DNA of 64,000 nucleotides from Yponomeuta sedellus (lineage: Eukaryota; Arthropoda; Insecta; Lepidoptera; Yponomeutidae). The stretch lies in the NCBI GenBank assembly GCA_934045075.1, contig CAKOGX010000015.1:43659-107658 (forward strand), given 5' to 3'. Positions 1-8,764 of this stretch are shown here, one piece after another. Below the pieces are notes generated by a model. It was given only the letters and a program-made list of their open reading frames with translations. It was not told where the DNA came from and made no database searches. Positions within the stretch are counted from its first letter, which is position 1. The number at the start of each line of letters is the position of its first letter. The translations under genes were made by a program, and so were the position numbers.

Positions 1-512
1 CGCGGAGCGCTCGTCACTGACCTGCGACCCGCGTCTAGTACGGTACGATCAGTGACAGAAGATGAATGAATGGCTCGTTATACATGCCAGACCGCGGGCC
101 GGGCGTCACCACGCGCTTGCCCCGCGATCGGAATGGTGTGCCGAGCAGAAATACAAGGTGATGGAAGAGTGGTGCTAGGTACGTGCTAGATCGACGTGGA
201 GCGGGCGCCACCACACGTGCGACCCACGATCGTAACTGGTGCGACCAGCACAACAAACAAGATATGATGGATGCTATGATGAAGAGAATGGGGGTAGCGG
301 AGCGCCTATGGCTCCTCCACCGCTACCCTATGCGGAAACGCAAAAGGTGGGGACGGGGTCGCCAGCCGAGTTGCGGAGGTGTCTTTGCGAATCACGTAGC
401 TCGGTGTGAATGGCGAGAGACGGAACACCGGAGGGGTTTTAGTGGGTGCAAGCCCCACATAACCCGGCGTTTTCCCCGAGACGCCGGGTATCTGTCAGAG
501 ATTTCCCCTCCG

Positions 513-565
<53 letters not shown>
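1..565 (+). mobile_element. 3' end of an unplaced SART-orientation LINE (E1)
   Basis: Only 3' UTR sequence is present; the 5' part lies beyond the left edge. It ends in the two-hairpin signature at 433-493 (TTTTAGT, stem GTGGG/CCCAC, then stem CCCGGCGT/ACGCCGGG) and a 53-nt A-tail (513-565) that abuts GGTTA. A long imperfect direct repeat is visible (around 84-150 against 200-260). A hairpin near 294-335 pairs GGTAGCGGAGC with GCTCC..CGCTACC. The body matches no other element in the window, so it stands for a separate family. No coding sequence is supported. Confidence 0.8.
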
Positions 566-567
<2 letters not shown>

Positions 568-609
568 TTAGGTTAGGTTAGGTTAGGTTAGGTTAGGTTA
601 GGTTAGGTT
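566..609 (+). repeat. Telomeric (GGTTA)n tract, 44 nt
   Basis: Eight perfect units plus GGTT. It separates the A-tail of E1 from the truncated element E2, whose first bases (AA) make the exact right edge ambiguous by one or two bases. Confidence 0.97.
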
Positions 610-874
610 AACGAAGAGATGCGGCGTTCCCTCGCCCCGTCGTTCGGTCCGATGCGATGGGGCAGGGGCGCCGCCGAAGGAGTGCCCGAAAGGGCGCCCG
701 CAGACGGGGTCGCGGAAGTGTGCGTAAGCGTCCCCGTGGCCCCGTCCTTTGCGGTGCGGAGGAACACCCCAGGAGTTTTAGTCGGTATACCGCCCTTTTC
801 AGGGCGGGGAGTCCGACATAACCACTGTGCTCCCCCGAGCCGGTGGTACCCGTAATTGGGGTTTCTCCTGGGTG

Positions 875-942
<68 letters not shown>
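610..942 (+). mobile_element. 5'-truncated non-autonomous SART-orientation element (E2)
   Basis: The 265-nt body (610-874) matches the 3' part of the non-autonomous element at 19422-20515 (positions 20222-20486) with no difference that I can see. It is followed by a 68-nt A-tail (875-942) and GGTTA. The two-hairpin 3' signature lies at 771-854, where the first stem is GTCGG/CCGAC. The body is non-coding; the open frame across it is a by-product of GC richness. Truncation at the 5' end is typical of incomplete target-primed reverse transcription. Confidence 0.85.
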
Positions 943-944
<2 letters not shown>

Positions 945-981
945 TTAGGTTAGGTTAGGTTAGGTTAGGTTAGGTTAGGTT
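943..981 (+). repeat. Telomeric (GGTTA)n tract, 39 nt
   Basis: Seven units plus GGTT. The tract ends in GGTT immediately before the GGGGTGCGATGCC 5' terminus of the full-length family A LINE. Confidence 0.97.
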
Positions 982-1463
982 GGGGTGCGATGCCAGAGGG
1001 GTGCGATGCCAGATTACCTCCCCGTGTGCCCTTCCGCTTCCGTTCCTACTGATTCATCTTGAATCAGTGGGAAGGGTAAGTGGCAAGGGCCGGTGCACCC
1101 TGGGCGCTGGTCAGTAACTTCTCTTTATGGGATCTTGCTGGCCAGCGGCGAAAAATCTGGCAGACGAGGGCGCCTGGACCCTGTTCTCACAGAGTCCGGG
1201 TGGGGCAGCCCATCTGGGTTTGCGTGAGCAGATCGGAACCCCGACTCACTGGGACCGAGGGCCCTGCCGCTAGCGGTCGGGCTGCGAGGAGTTAACCTCT
1301 ATAAAAAATCCTGGAAGTGGTACGTGCGCGGCGCTTTCCAGTACTGGGCTTAAGCCGATAAGGCCGACGTGGAGCCGAAAGGGTTAAGCCAAGGCATCGG
1401 CTGTCTGGTTCACCCAGGCAGGCGTACCGCAAACTATATCTTTGATATACCGAGATAAAAAAA
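982..1463 (+). promoter_or_regulatory. 5' UTR / presumed internal promoter of family A
   Basis: The first 16 nt (982-997) are repeated exactly at 998-1013. The first ~180 nt recur at the 5' ends of the non-autonomous elements at 7192 and 19422, which marks this as the true 5' end of the family. At 1280-1311 lies a block (GCTGCGAGGAG, then AACCTCTATAAAAA) that is also present in the 5' UTRs at 8324 and 39643-40088. GAGG and CCTC inside the block can pair. Since such LINEs must carry an internal promoter, this region is the likely place, but no start site can be read directly. Confidence 0.6.
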
Positions 1464-3563
1464 ATGGACGCAGCACAGTTTAAAAAGAAACTACCCCAGG
1501 AGGGTACCGGCACCACCGGTGTCGGAGAATCCCTCTCCGAGCTTCTTAGCTCGGGCAGTCCCACGTATTCTGGGGGGGACAAAATTATGCTGGACGTTGA
1601 TAGGGAGAAAGAGTCGGAGAAGGAGAAGGAGGAAGAGGAGGATGAGGGAAAGAAGGAGATAGGAGAGGAGAAGGAGAGGGAGAAGGACGAGGTGGAAAAG
1701 GAAAAGCAGCGAATTATCGCGAACTGCTTTGCCATTCCGGCTGTCGTCGAGTTAGAAAGAATGTCGGAGGCCGATTATGAGTCCGACTGTTCGCAAGCCT
1801 CACAGTGGTCAACCGGCTCTGCGAGGAAGAGAAAGCGGGACATTGCAGTGCCTGCTCGCGGTGGTGCGAAGAGGGCCAGGGGCAAGCGGCCGCCACTCGA
1901 CGAAACTGTTGACCTGACACAGCCTCCCCCGGTCACACGTACGTCACTGAGCCTTCCGTCACCGGAAGATCTCAGTGAGCATATGAGGCAACAGCCCACT
2001 GCTGACCTGGGTGCTCATATAAGTGAGAAAATGACGGTTGTTGAATCCATCGCGGCCAAGTCGACAAACCTTCAAGGTTTTCTTGTGCGGGAGCTGCGAG
2101 TTGCGGCGAGAACCGCTAGGGCCGCGATGGAGGAGATAGTACAGCGAGCATCGGGTCCGGAAAGGATGCAGCAGCTTGAGAGCGAGAACGCCTCCTTGCG
2201 CTCTCAACTAACTGCCCTCGAGACGCAGGTGTCCACACTTGCTGCTGAAGTCCAGACCATGCGGCGGAAAGAGGTCGGAAGAACTTATACCTCTACCGTC
2301 ACGCCTCAAGCTGCTCAGTCACATCAGCCCCAGGGCTCTTTTCTAGAGCAGGTCGGGGCACTGATAGAGTCGAAGCTTGTAGCTTTTAAGGCAGAGCTTT
2401 TTCCTGAACGGGCCATCCGCCCCCCGCTGGGGCAGAAGCAGGCGGTTCCTCCCAAAGCTGCCGACCGCCTGCTGACAGGAGAAAAAGCCGCCCCTGTGCC
2501 GAGTGCTAAGGGGAAGCCGGTAAAAAAGCGGAAGAAGAAGACGGTGGGTAAGACACCTCTGGCAGTGGAGCCTCTGCCTCCGGTACCCGCGGCCCCCGTT
2601 GCACCAACGGAGCGACGAGACCCGTCATCTTGGGCTGAAGTGGTAGCCAAGAAGGCAAAGCCTGGCAAAGGGGCGGGGAAGAAGACAGCACCGAAGCCTG
2701 CTAAGCAGAAGGCAAACCACAAGGCGAAGCCTCCGCGACCTCCGAAGTCGGCGGCAATTATGCTCACGATTGCGGAGGGCTCGGAGGCCACGTATGCGCA
2801 AGTAATGGCCACTGCCAAGACAAAGGTTAAACTTAGCGAGTGTGGGATTGCTGACATACGGCAGAGGAGGAGTCGAGGCGGGGGCATCTTGCTGGAAATA
2901 AACGGTCCTGAAAGTGCTGGCAATGCCGATAGACTGGCGGGGCGCCTCAGGGAGGCCCTAGCGGACCTGCCTGTCAAAGTGGCTCGTCCCGTAAAAACGG
3001 GCGAACTAAGAATCATGGATCTCGACGACTCGGTCACCCCAATAGACGTGGCAGCTGCAGTCGCAGCTGTGGGTGGCTGCAGCGTCGACGAGGTTAAAGT
3101 GGGTGTGATTCGAGGAAGCGGGCGCCAATTGGGCACAGTGTGGGTCCGTTGCCCTCTCACGGCAGTAAAGAAGGTGACAGCAGAACCCCGAATTCGGATA
3201 GGTGATTGGACGGCTGCCCGTGTAAGGTACTTGCCCGAGAAGCCAGCCCGTTGCTTTCGATGCCTTGAGACCGGTCACGTAAGGGATGGGTGCAAAAGCG
3301 CAGTGGACCGAGGCAACGTCTGCTTCCGCTGTGGGCAACCAGGTCACAAAGCGGCAACTTGTTCTGCCCCACCTAATTGCCCAATCTGCTCCGACCGTGG
3401 TTTGCGCGCTGACCACGAGATGGGACAGAAGTGCGCCGTCCCTGAGAAGAGAAACAAGAAGAGGGGAAAGCAGGCCCCTCCCGTCTCTAAGACTGCACAG
3501 GGAGCCTCGTCATCGCCGAGTCAGCCGGGCCCTAGCTCGCAGCAGGAGGGAACGAAAGCCTAA
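1464..3563 (+). CDS. ORF1 (Gag-like) of family A LINE, 699 aa
   Basis: Starts at an ATG preceded by an A run (GATAAAAAAAATGG). The N-terminus is followed by a highly acidic/basic E/K tract (about residues 45-85) and a basic patch with KRARGKRPP. Then come a Leu/Glu-rich segment likely to form a coiled coil (about 230-270) and a basic Pro/Lys-rich linker. The C-terminal part has the conserved DLDDSVTP segment and three zinc knuckles from about residue 597: CX2CX4HX4C twice, then CX2CX8HX5C. ORF1 proteins of SART/TRAS elements bind element RNA and help direct it to telomeres; that role is inferred here by family. It ends in TAA at 3561-3563, just ahead of ORF2 in another frame. Confidence 0.9.
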   Translation: MDAAQFKKKLPQEGTGTTGVGESLSELLSSGSPTYSGGDKIMLDVDREKESEKEKEEEEDEGKKEIGEEKEREKDEVEKEKQRIIANCFAIPAVVELERMSEADYESDCSQASQWSTGSARKRKRDIAVPARGGAKRARGKRPPLDETVDLTQPPPVTRTSLSLPSPEDLSEHMRQQPTADLGAHISEKMTVVESIAAKSTNLQGFLVRELRVAARTARAAMEEIVQRASGPERMQQLESENASLRSQLTALETQVSTLAAEVQTMRRKEVGRTYTSTVTPQAAQSHQPQGSFLEQVGALIESKLVAFKAELFPERAIRPPLGQKQAVPPKAADRLLTGEKAAPVPSAKGKPVKKRKKKTVGKTPLAVEPLPPVPAAPVAPTERRDPSSWAEVVAKKAKPGKGAGKKTAPKPAKQKANHKAKPPRPPKSAAIMLTIAEGSEATYAQVMATAKTKVKLSECGIADIRQRRSRGGGILLEINGPESAGNADRLAGRLREALADLPVKVARPVKTGELRIMDLDDSVTPIDVAAAVAAVGGCSVDEVKVGVIRGSGRQLGTVWVRCPLTAVKKVTAEPRIRIGDWTAARVRYLPEKPARCFRCLETGHVRDGCKSAVDRGNVCFRCGQPGHKAATCSAPPNCPICSDRGLRADHEMGQKCAVPEKRNKKRGKQAPPVSKTAQGASSSPSQPGPSSQQEGTKA

Positions 3564-3565
3564 CG

Positions 3566-6500
3566 TTCAATGCCCAATTTAAGATCCTCCAGGGCAACCT
3601 TAACCACTGCCGCAGGGCGCAGGACCTGCTATTGCAGACCCTCGCGGAGCATAAGGTTGCCCTGGCCATTGTGGCGGAACCCTATAGGGTGGCTGCTCAT
3701 CCCCGCTGGTTCGGCGATGACAACAACTCGGTCGCTGTGTACTGGGGAGGAGGCGATGGAACTCCACCATGTTCCCTTCTGGAGAAAGGGCCGGGCTTCG
3801 TGGCAGTGCTGTGGGGCTCGGTAGCAATCGTTGGCTGCTACATATCGCCCAACGTTAGTCTGGCAGCTTTCGAGGTCTATATGGACCAGCTCGCAGCATG
3901 CGTCCGGCGCTGCCAGCCTCGCCCGGTTCTAATACTAGGCGATTTTAACGCCCACGCACGTGCATGGGGTGGGCCCCGGGACGAGCCCAGGGGGGAGGCC
4001 GTCCTAGATTGGGCGGCGGGCCTAAACCTTGGGCTCTTAAACCAGGGGTCGGTCAGCACCTGCGTGCGCTGGCAGGGCGAGTCAATTGTAGACTTGTCGT
4101 GGGCATCCCCAGCGGCGAGCGCCCTAGTCTCGGGATGGCGGGTTGCCGAGGAACTGCTGACCCTATCGGACCACAACTACATCCTTATGGATGTAGCGGT
4201 GCGCTCCAGCCACGGAGCTCAGAGCCGACACATCGCACGGCCTAGACGATGGGCACTGAAGAAACTTAACCGGGACCTGCTCGTGGCCGCCGCGAACACT
4301 GCAGCATGGGTGGAATCACCGAACACTGCCGACGCGGAGGCGGAGACAGCATGGTTCCGGGAGCGGATGATTCAGGTGTGCGATGCCGCGATGCCTCGAA
4401 CACGCCCGATCGAGTGCACCGCCACCTATTGGTGGTCCGACAGCCTGGCAGAGATGCGGGCGACGTGCATGAGGGCCAGACGAGCATATCTGCGAAGCCG
4501 TAGGCGACGACAGGCTTCCCCCGAGGAGCGGACGGCGGCCTACGCCGTTTACCGTGAGGCTACCACGAGCTTCCAAGCGGCTGTAGCAGACGCGAAGGAG
4601 AAGGCGCACCACGAGCTCGTCGAGAGCCTCAACGAGGACCCATGGGGGCGTCCATACAAAATGGTTATGGACAGGCTCAGACCGTGGGTTCCTCCGTTGA
4701 CTGAGACGCTTGAGCCGGGCCTTGTGGTGAACGTGGTGGACACTCTATTCCCACGAGCTACCGACAGTCCGCCAAGCGCTCCACACTCGGCGTCGACGAC
4801 CCCACCCTCGGATGAAAATGTGGAAGTTGGAAAGGAGGAGCTGTTGCGAGCCGTGAGGCGCCTAGCAGTGCGGAATACCGCCCCAGGTCCTGACGGAATT
4901 CCAGGTCGCGCCTGGGTGCTTGCACTCGGCGCCCTCGGCGAGCGGTTTCAGTTCCACCTGACCAACTGCCTGAGGTCTGGACGCTTCCCTTCGGACTGGA
5001 AGCGAGCGCGGCTGGTCTTGCTGAAGAAGGAGGGCAGACCGGCGGACTCGCCGTCGGCGTACCGGCCTATCTGCTTGCTGGACGAGGCGGGCAAGCTCCT
5101 CGAGCGAGTGATAGCGGAGCGTATAAACCTCCATCTGTGGAGCGTCGGTCCGGACCTATCGGACTGCCAATTTGGCTTCCGACACGGACGCTCCACGGTG
5201 GATGCCATTCTCCGCGTCCGTTCCATCGCACAAGAGGCGGTGTCCCAGGGCAGGGTGGTGCTAGCGATAAGCCTAGACATCGTAAACGCGTTCAACTCCC
5301 TGCCCTGGAGGGCGATAAGAGAGGCACTCGCCTACCATGGTTTGCCCGAACATCTGCGGACCGTTGTCGGCGATTACTTTCAAGAGCGCGGCATTGAGTA
5401 CACTGGCCGGGACGGTGCTTCACACAGCCGGGAGATGTACTGCGGGGTTCCGCAGGGATCGGTCCTGGGGCCTCTCCTGTGGAACCTCGCGTACGACGTG
5501 GTTCTGCGGATAGCTCTCCCCGTTGGTGTCCAGGTTGTGTGTTACGCCGACGACACGCTCGTGCTGGCCGAGGGAGAGGACTTCGACCGAACGACTCGTG
5601 TTGCAGAGTGTGGAGTTGCGTGTGTGGTACGCAAAATTCGAGCCCTGGGACTACAGATCGCCCCACAGAAGACCGAAGCCTTATGGTTTCACGGCCTCCC
5701 CAGGGGCGCTGAGCCACCAAACTCTGTCGTTCGCGTCGGTGACGCCGTCGTTCAGGTGGGGAGATACCTGAAGTATCTCGGCGTTGTCCTTGACGGTCGC
5801 TGGGAGTTCGTCGAGCACTTCGACCGTCTGGTACCCCGGATCGAGAGGGTAGCGGGTGCCCTTCACCGAATCCTGCCCAATCTTGGGGGGCCGCGGGAGA
5901 GTGTTCGGCGGCTCTACTCGGGAGTCGTGCGGTCCATGGCCCTATACGGTGCGCCAATCTGGGCGGATGAGCTGGCCGGCAATCGCGCATGCAAGGCAAA
6001 ACTGCTAAGCGTGCAGCGCCGGCTAGCCATAAGGGTGGCGCGCGGATACCGCACGATCTCCCACGAGGCGGCGGGTCTATTAGCCAGGTTTCCCCCCCTG
6101 GACATTCTGGCGTCAATGGACGCTATCGTGTATGGAGAGCTTCGTCGCAAGCGGGATGGTGGAGAAGATCTACCCCCCAGAGCTGTCACTCTGCTGCGCC
6201 AAGCAGCGCATGACGACGCGCTCGAAAAATGGCGTGTGCGACTGCAGGAGCCGGCAAGCCAACGGCAACGAGTCGTGGGGGCAATTCTCCCTGTTTTCCA
6301 TGAGTGGATGAGCCGAGGGGAAGGCCAAATAGGATACCGGCTGACGCAGGTGCTTACCGGACACGGGTGCTTCGGTGAGTACCTGCACAGGATTGGCAGA
6401 GAGCAATCGGCAACATGCCATCACTGCAACGCCAGCAGCGACGACGCCCAGCACACTTTGGAGATCTGCCCCGCGTGGCAATCGCAGCGGCAAGACCTCG

Positions 6501-6712
6501 TCGCTGCGATCGGGGGAGATCTCCGGCTGCCCTCCGTGGTTGCGGCAATGGTGCAGGGCAAGCCTCAATGGGATGCGATGGCTGCCTTTTGTGAGTCAGT
6601 GATGACCCTCAAAGAGGAGGCTGAAAGAGAGAGGGAGAGGGCCGACCCCGCAAGGAGGCGGAGTCGCAGACGTGGCGCTGCCCAGCCCCGTCCTGGCCCG
6701 ACCGCCCTGTAG
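3566..6712 (+). CDS. ORF2 of family A LINE: endonuclease-reverse transcriptase, ~1048 aa
   Basis: The N-terminal APE-like endonuclease shows ILQGNLNH (from 3584), VAEPY, GDFNAHARAWG and SDHNY. The central reverse transcriptase has TAPGPDGIPGRAW, FGFRHGRSTVDA, SLDIVNAFNSLPW, GVPQGSVLGPLLWN and the catalytic YADD at 5543-5554. A C-terminal finger reads CHHCNASSDDAQHTLEIC (CX2CX8HX4C). No RNase H is visible. The enzyme would nick the telomeric repeat and copy its RNA there. The start is uncertain: the reading frame is open from the ORF1 stop but has no ATG until inside the endonuclease (YMDQ, well past the ILQGN motif). Initiation is therefore probably by stop-restart or a near-cognate codon. 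I give the first codon after the ORF1 stop. Confidence 0.9.
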   Translation, partial: FNAQFKILQGNLNHCRRAQDLLLQTLAEHKVALAIVAEPYRVAAHPRWFGDDNNSVAVYWGGGDGTPPCSLLEKGPGFVAVLWGSVAIVGCYISPNVSLAAFEVYMDQLAACVRRCQPRPVLILGDFNAHARAWGGPRDEPRGEAVLDWAAGLNLGLLNQGSVSTCVRWQGESIVDLSWASPAASALVSGWRVAEELLTLSDHNYILMDVAVRSSHGAQSRHIARPRRWALKKLNRDLLVAAANTAAWVESPNTADAEAETAWFRERMIQVCDAAMPRTRPIECTATYWWSDSLAEMRATCMRARRAYLRSRRRRQASPEERTAAYAVYREATTSFQAAVADAKEKAHHELVESLNEDPWGRPYKMVMDRLRPWVPPLTETLEPGLVVNVVDTLFPRATDSPPSAPHSASTTPPSDENVEVGKEELLRAVRRLAVRNTAPGPDGIPGRAWVLALGALGERFQFHLTNCLRSGRFPSDWKRARLVLLKKEGRPADSPSAYRPICLLDEAGKLLERVIAERINLHLWSVGPDLSDCQFGFRHGRSTVDAILRVRSIAQEAVSQGRVVLAISLDIVNAFNSLPWRAIREALAYHGLPEHLRTVVGDYFQERGIEYTGRDGASHSREMYCGVPQGSVLGPLLWNLAYDVVLRIALPVGVQVVCYADDTLVLAEGEDFDRTTRVAECGVACVVRKIRALGLQIAPQKTEALWFHGLPRGAEPPNSVVRVGDAVVQVGRYLKYLGVVLDGRWEFVEHFDRLVPRIERVAGALHRILPNLGGPRESVRRLYSGVVRSMALYGAPIWADELAGNRACKAKLLSVQRRLAIRVARGYRTISHEAAGLLARFPPLDILASMDAIVYGELRRKRDGGEDLPPRAVTLLRQAAHDDALEKWRVRLQEPASQRQRVVGAILPVFHEWMSRGEGQIGYRLTQVLTGHGCFGEYLHRIGREQSATCHHCNASSDDAQHTLEICPAWQSQRQDLVAAIGGDLRLPSVVAAMVQGKPQWDAMAAFCESVMTLKEEAERERERADPARRRSRRRGAAQPRPGPTAL

Positions 6713-6853
6713 TCATGGGCTTAGAATAAGACTACGGTATCCCCTGCCTGTCGTAGGAGCCGACTAAAAGGGGGACCAGCCCTGTAGTCCCGGGCTTAGA
6801 ATAGGGCTACGGTATCTCCTGCCTGTCGTAAGAGGCGACTAAAAGGAGACTGG
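6706..6853 (+). other. Tandem 75-bp hairpin unit in family A 3' UTR
   Basis: Two copies, 6706-6780 and 6781-6853, of a unit beginning CCTGTAGTC and containing CTTAGAATA and CCTGCCTGTCGTA. The second copy can fold with CTCCT/AGGAG outside and GTCG/CGAC inside. The first copy starts within the last codons of ORF2. The same doublet follows ORF2 in both other family A copies, so it was fixed before they dispersed. It may be an RNA recognition element; that is inference. Confidence 0.75.
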
Positions 6854-7062
6854 GGTCGCGGGTGGCGAGAGTGGGGGCTCGAGCCACCGTTCTAGGCGAT
6901 CCCGTGGAGGCGGCGGTGTGTGGTGGCCGCACACTGCCGTTTGGTGAGGCTGCCCCGGCATTAGCCGGTAGCGAAGACGGGCGCGTAAAGCGAAGTGCGC
7001 GAGGGCTCCGGTGCGTTCATTGAGATCCCGGAGCCCTCCTCCACACGCACGGAGAGGGCCAC

Positions 7063-7132
7063 CGGGGGGGTTTTAGTTGGTAAAAATCCAACATAACCCG
7101 GCTTTCCCCCCAGAAAGTCGGGTATCTTTGGA
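7063..7132 (+). promoter_or_regulatory. Two-hairpin 3' signature of family A
   Basis: GGGTTTTAGT leads into stem 1 (TTGG/CCAA around an A-rich loop), then ACATAACC, then stem 2 (CCCGGCTTTC/GAAAGTCGGG), then a short GATTTCC segment before the A-tail. The same layout recurs at 25791-25856 and 32423-32491 in the other copies and in unrelated families in this window. In SART1 the 3' UTR is known to be required for mobilisation, so a role in RNA recognition is plausible. Confidence 0.7.
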
Positions 7133-7177
7133 AGATTTCCCCCCCGTCAACAAAAAAAACAAAAAAAAAAAAAAAAA

Positions 7178-7191
7178 GGTTAGGTTAGGTT
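7178..7191 (+). repeat. Telomeric (GGTTA)n tract, 14 nt
   Basis: Two units plus GGTT between the tail of family A copy 1 and a non-autonomous element with the same 5' end. Such a short spacer means the second insertion landed almost at the edge of the first. Confidence 0.95.
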
Positions 7192-8224
7192 GGGGTGCGA
7201 TGCCAGATTACCTTCCCGTGTGCCCTTCCGCTTCCGTTCCTACTGATTCATCTTGAACCAGTAGGAAGGGTAAGTGACAAGGGCCGGTGCACCCTGGGCG
7301 TTGGTCAGTAACTTCTCTTTATGGGATCTTGCTGGCCAGCGGCGAAAAATCTGGTAACCTGGTGGCGTCGCCTGGTCCCTGCTTCACACTGTGGAGTGGG
7401 GCCCAGGCGACTAAGAGGAGGAGGTCCGGCTGGGGGGGGTGCCTTCGGGCGCCTCGTACCAGTCGGACCGGAGGTACCGCTCTTCGGAGCGGTATGAGGT
7501 GTCGTCGCCTGGTCCCTGCTTCACACTGTGGAGTGGGGCCCAGGCGACCAAGAGGAGGAGGTCCGGCTGGGGGGGGGCGCTTTCGGGCGCCTCGTACCAG
7601 TCGGACCGGATGGCCGGAGGCGGAGGGTACTCCCGTTCCTCCGCCTCTGACACGGAGAGGGCCCACGCGCTCGCTCTCCGCCTTCTCTGCCCCGGCAGAG
7701 AAGCGCTGGTGAGCGACGTGATGGGCCTCGCATCGATGCGCCGCCCTCTTCTTGTCCCATTGCAGGGGCAGTGGGGTGGGGGGGGGGGCGGCGCGTTGGT
7801 GCGTATGGTGGACTGCGGGGGTGGAGCGGAGGGAGGAGGAGCCTCCAGCCGCTCCACTCCGGCGCAGATGTGAGGGCGGGAGAGGGCTGGTAGTTTCTGC
7901 TGGCCCTCTTTCGCCCTTATGTTCGTTTGCACGCGCCACTTTGGCGCGTGCATTCATCCTGGAGTAAAGGGGATTGCCTTGTCTTCCGAGGCAGTCCCCT
8001 ATTGGTGCCAGCCCGGCTCGCAAGCTGGGCAGCCCGGGGGTGGACTGGTGAATTATATAGGTCCCAGGCCACCCCCCAGCAAGGGCATGAATGGAAGACG
8101 GGGAGTTTTAGTGGGTATTCCCAGCGCTCTTGTAGTGCTGGGCGAGTCCCACACGCGCCCGCCGCTTGCTAGCGGCGGGTAGTCCGTAAATGGATTTCTC
8201 CTCGATAAAAAAAAAAAAAAAAAA
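7192..8224 (+). mobile_element. Non-autonomous SART-orientation element (E4)
   Basis: About 1.0 kb, non-coding. Its first ~170 nt match the 5' UTR of family A (GGGGTGCGATGCC start). Its middle (about 7360-7800) is homologous to the core of the - strand non-coding elements, read in the same sense toward the tail. Its end carries the two-hairpin signature at 8101-8182 (stems CCCAGCGCT/AGTGCTGGG inside GTGGG/CCCAC, then CCCGCCGCT/AGCGGCGGG) and an 18-nt A-tail abutting GGTTA. It presumably borrows a LINE enzyme. The overlapping open frames here have no domain and differ between copies. Confidence 0.85.
7361..7610 (+). repeat. Internal tandem duplication in E4
   Basis: Two units start at 7361 and 7498 (period 137 nt). 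Each holds a strong hairpin (GTCGCCTGG/CCAGGCGAC) followed by GGTCCGGCTGG, which can pair with CCAGTCGGACC through one G-T. The second unit is trimmed after the shared 113 nt. Confidence 0.8.
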
Positions 8225-8323
8225 GGTTAGGTTAGGTTAGGTTAGGTTAGGTTAGGTTAGGTTAGGTTAGGTTAGGTTAGGTTAGGTTAGGTTAGGTTAG
8301 GTTAGGTTAGGTTAGGTTAGGTT
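8225..8323 (+). repeat. Telomeric (GGTTA)n tract, 99 nt
   Basis: Nineteen perfect units plus GGTT, ending at the TCCGTGTGG terminus of family B. Confidence 0.97.
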
Positions 8324-8764
8324 TCCGTGTGGAGTTTCTGGTCTCCCATCGGACGCGTCCCCAGGTGGCGGATAGGGGAACGCCCTCCAGATATGGGGGG
8401 TACCGGCTTCGGCCGGCGCGGACCAAAACCAGACGGGGGGACGTCCGGTGGCAATTTGCTGCTGGTCGTCCGGCGGAGTCCAATTTGGGCTCCGCACTTG
8501 GCGGGCTTGGTTTGTGCGCTTGCACAGATACTGGGCAGGCTTTGGCCACCGTCGACATACCGTAATCCCACATTGATTGGGACCGGGGGCCTTCGGGCTG
8601 CGAGGAGATAACCTCTATAAAAATCCCCAATCCTAAGCTTAGACGCCCGGCGATGGGATGCATGGCTGGTGGGAGACCAGTCGTGAGGGCGTCCTTATCC
8701 GTCCGCCGTAGAGCGGGCGTGTCTTTACGGGTTCGCGCTCCACACCCTAAGGGGCGCAAGCATT
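8324..8764 (+). promoter_or_regulatory. 5' UTR / presumed internal promoter of family B
   Basis: Begins TCCGTGTGGAGTTTCTGG, the same terminus as the - strand LINE ending at 40088. It contains the shared block GGGCTGCGAGGAG...CTATAAAAATCC at 8595-8626. Downstream are GGGCGTCC and ACACCCTAAGGGGCGCAAG just ahead of the ORF1 ATG. The region is GC-rich and structured. A promoter role is inferred from position and from the cross-family conservation. Confidence 0.6.

Larger units (their letters stand above)
982..7177 (+). mobile_element. Full-length SART-like LINE, family A copy 1 (E3)
   Basis: A complete telomere-targeted non-LTR retrotransposon of about 6.2 kb: 5' UTR (982-1463), ORF1 (1464-3563), ORF2 (from about 3566 to 6712), 3' UTR with a duplicated 75-bp hairpin unit, and an A-rich tail (about 7149-7177) abutting GGTTA. 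Both ORFs are open throughout, so the copy may be active. The order endonuclease-RT-Zn finger without RNase H, together with insertion in (TTAGG)n, fits the TRAS/SART group of the R1 clade. The tail faces GGTTA, which is the SART orientation. Two truncated relatives lie at 21698 and 29715. Confidence 0.92.

Noticed and set aside
982..1463. Telomerase RNA template (CCTAACC-like) hidden in an element
   Set aside because: CCTAA/TTAGG runs were found only as flanking arrays, not inside a conserved part of any element body.
2324..3160. A 278-codon antisense frame across ORF1 of family A, and similar long antisense frames across ORF2 of several LINEs
   Set aside because: They are shadows of GC-rich coding sequence in the sense frame, which has clear Gag and RT motifs. 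The antisense products lack recognisable features.
7192..7360. tRNA- or 5S-derived SINE head in the short elements
   Set aside because: No convincing A and B boxes were seen. The 5' end of the + strand short elements is clearly that of family A instead.
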